A DNA stretch of 64,000 nucleotides from an uncultured Sphingobium sp. (GTDB taxonomy: Bacteria > Pseudomonadota > Alphaproteobacteria > Sphingomonadales > Sphingomonadaceae). Positions 63,960 through 64,000 of the stretch are shown here, one piece after another (positions within the stretch are counted from its first letter, which is position 1; every line of letters begins with the position of its first letter). Made by a program: the position numbers and the translations under genes. Where the stretch lies: assembly GCA_946885845.1 (NCBI GenBank), contig CAMPHJ010000004.1, positions 1 through 64,000 on the forward strand. The letters are read 5' to 3'. Under the pieces are notes generated by a model. The model made no database searches and had not been told where the DNA came from. It saw only the letters and a program-made list of their open reading frames with translations.

Positions 63960-64000
63960 CGTTCCGCAGGGCCAGATGAGTGCAGGGTCCCGGCTCCCCT

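Overview
The window reads as a chromosome segment of an alphaproteobacterium of the order Sphingomonadales (Sphingobium/Novosphingobium type). This rests on high GC, four large TonB-dependent receptors, an HWE-family histidine kinase, a high density of acyl-CoA, flavin-monooxygenase and SDR genes, and dispersed extragenic palindromic repeats. The genus is an inference. No rRNA, tRNA, CRISPR array or complete insertion sequence was seen; the extreme left edge carries a short repeat that may be an IS end.

Layout. (1) 0.2-8.3 kb: a secreted GH35-type glycosidase, then a TetR-controlled set with an N-terminally extended Baeyer-Villiger monooxygenase (HAPMO-like), a putative Fe(II)/2-oxoglutarate oxygenase, a VOC protein and an SH3-APH-like phosphotransferase with an altered catalytic loop. 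A TetR-like palindrome precedes the BVMO and a degenerate copy precedes the phosphotransferase. (2) 8.3-18.3 kb: six tightly coupled minus-strand genes (quinone oxidoreductase, FadJ-like enzyme, ACAD10/11-type acyl-CoA dehydrogenase, APH-type kinase, alpha/beta hydrolase, TIM-barrel isomerase) with a LysR gene and a divergent amidohydrolase. The kinase plus dehydrogenase pair suggests a 4-hydroxyacyl-CoA route. (3) 18.3-24.9 kb: a LysR-controlled valine/isobutyryl-CoA cluster (mmsA, acyl-CoA dehydrogenase, HIBYL-CoA hydrolase, enoyl-CoA hydratase, mmsB).

(4) 24.9-38.2 kb: an oxygenase-rich catabolic island. It holds a KstD-like flavoprotein, an SDR and EthD pair, a regulator with two complete TetR halves in one chain, a TauD-type dioxygenase with a COQ4-like protein, SnoaL-like proteins, a zinc alcohol dehydrogenase, a KshA-like Rieske oxygenase and an XRE-like regulator. 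Two SDR paralogues here have serine in place of the catalytic tyrosine. The KstD/KshA pairing hints at steroid-like or other polycyclic enone substrates, but the substrate is unproven. (5) 38.3-43.1 kb: a TonB receptor, a LuxR regulator and a luciferase-like flavin oxidoreductase. (6) 43.2-47.0 kb: a type III polyketide synthase, a flavoprotein reductase and two methyltransferases. (7) 47.2-49.9 kb: a TonB receptor with a clear terminator, followed by a composite repeat.

(8) 50.1-55.9 kb: an overlapping three-gene signalling operon (four-TM hybrid kinase with three receiver domains, CheR, HWE kinase with receivers at both ends) without CheB or a chemoreceptor. (9) 56.0-61.7 kb: two tandem, duplicated TonB receptors whose upstream regions are also collinear. 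(10) 61.7-64.0 kb: a TetR regulator divergent from selO.

The features most likely to be new are the fused double-TetR regulator and its apparent two-site regulon (a 21-base identical operator at 16.56 and 29.61 kb), the TauD/COQ4-like pair it adjoins, and the two Tyr-to-Ser SDRs flanking the Rieske oxygenase and XRE regulator.
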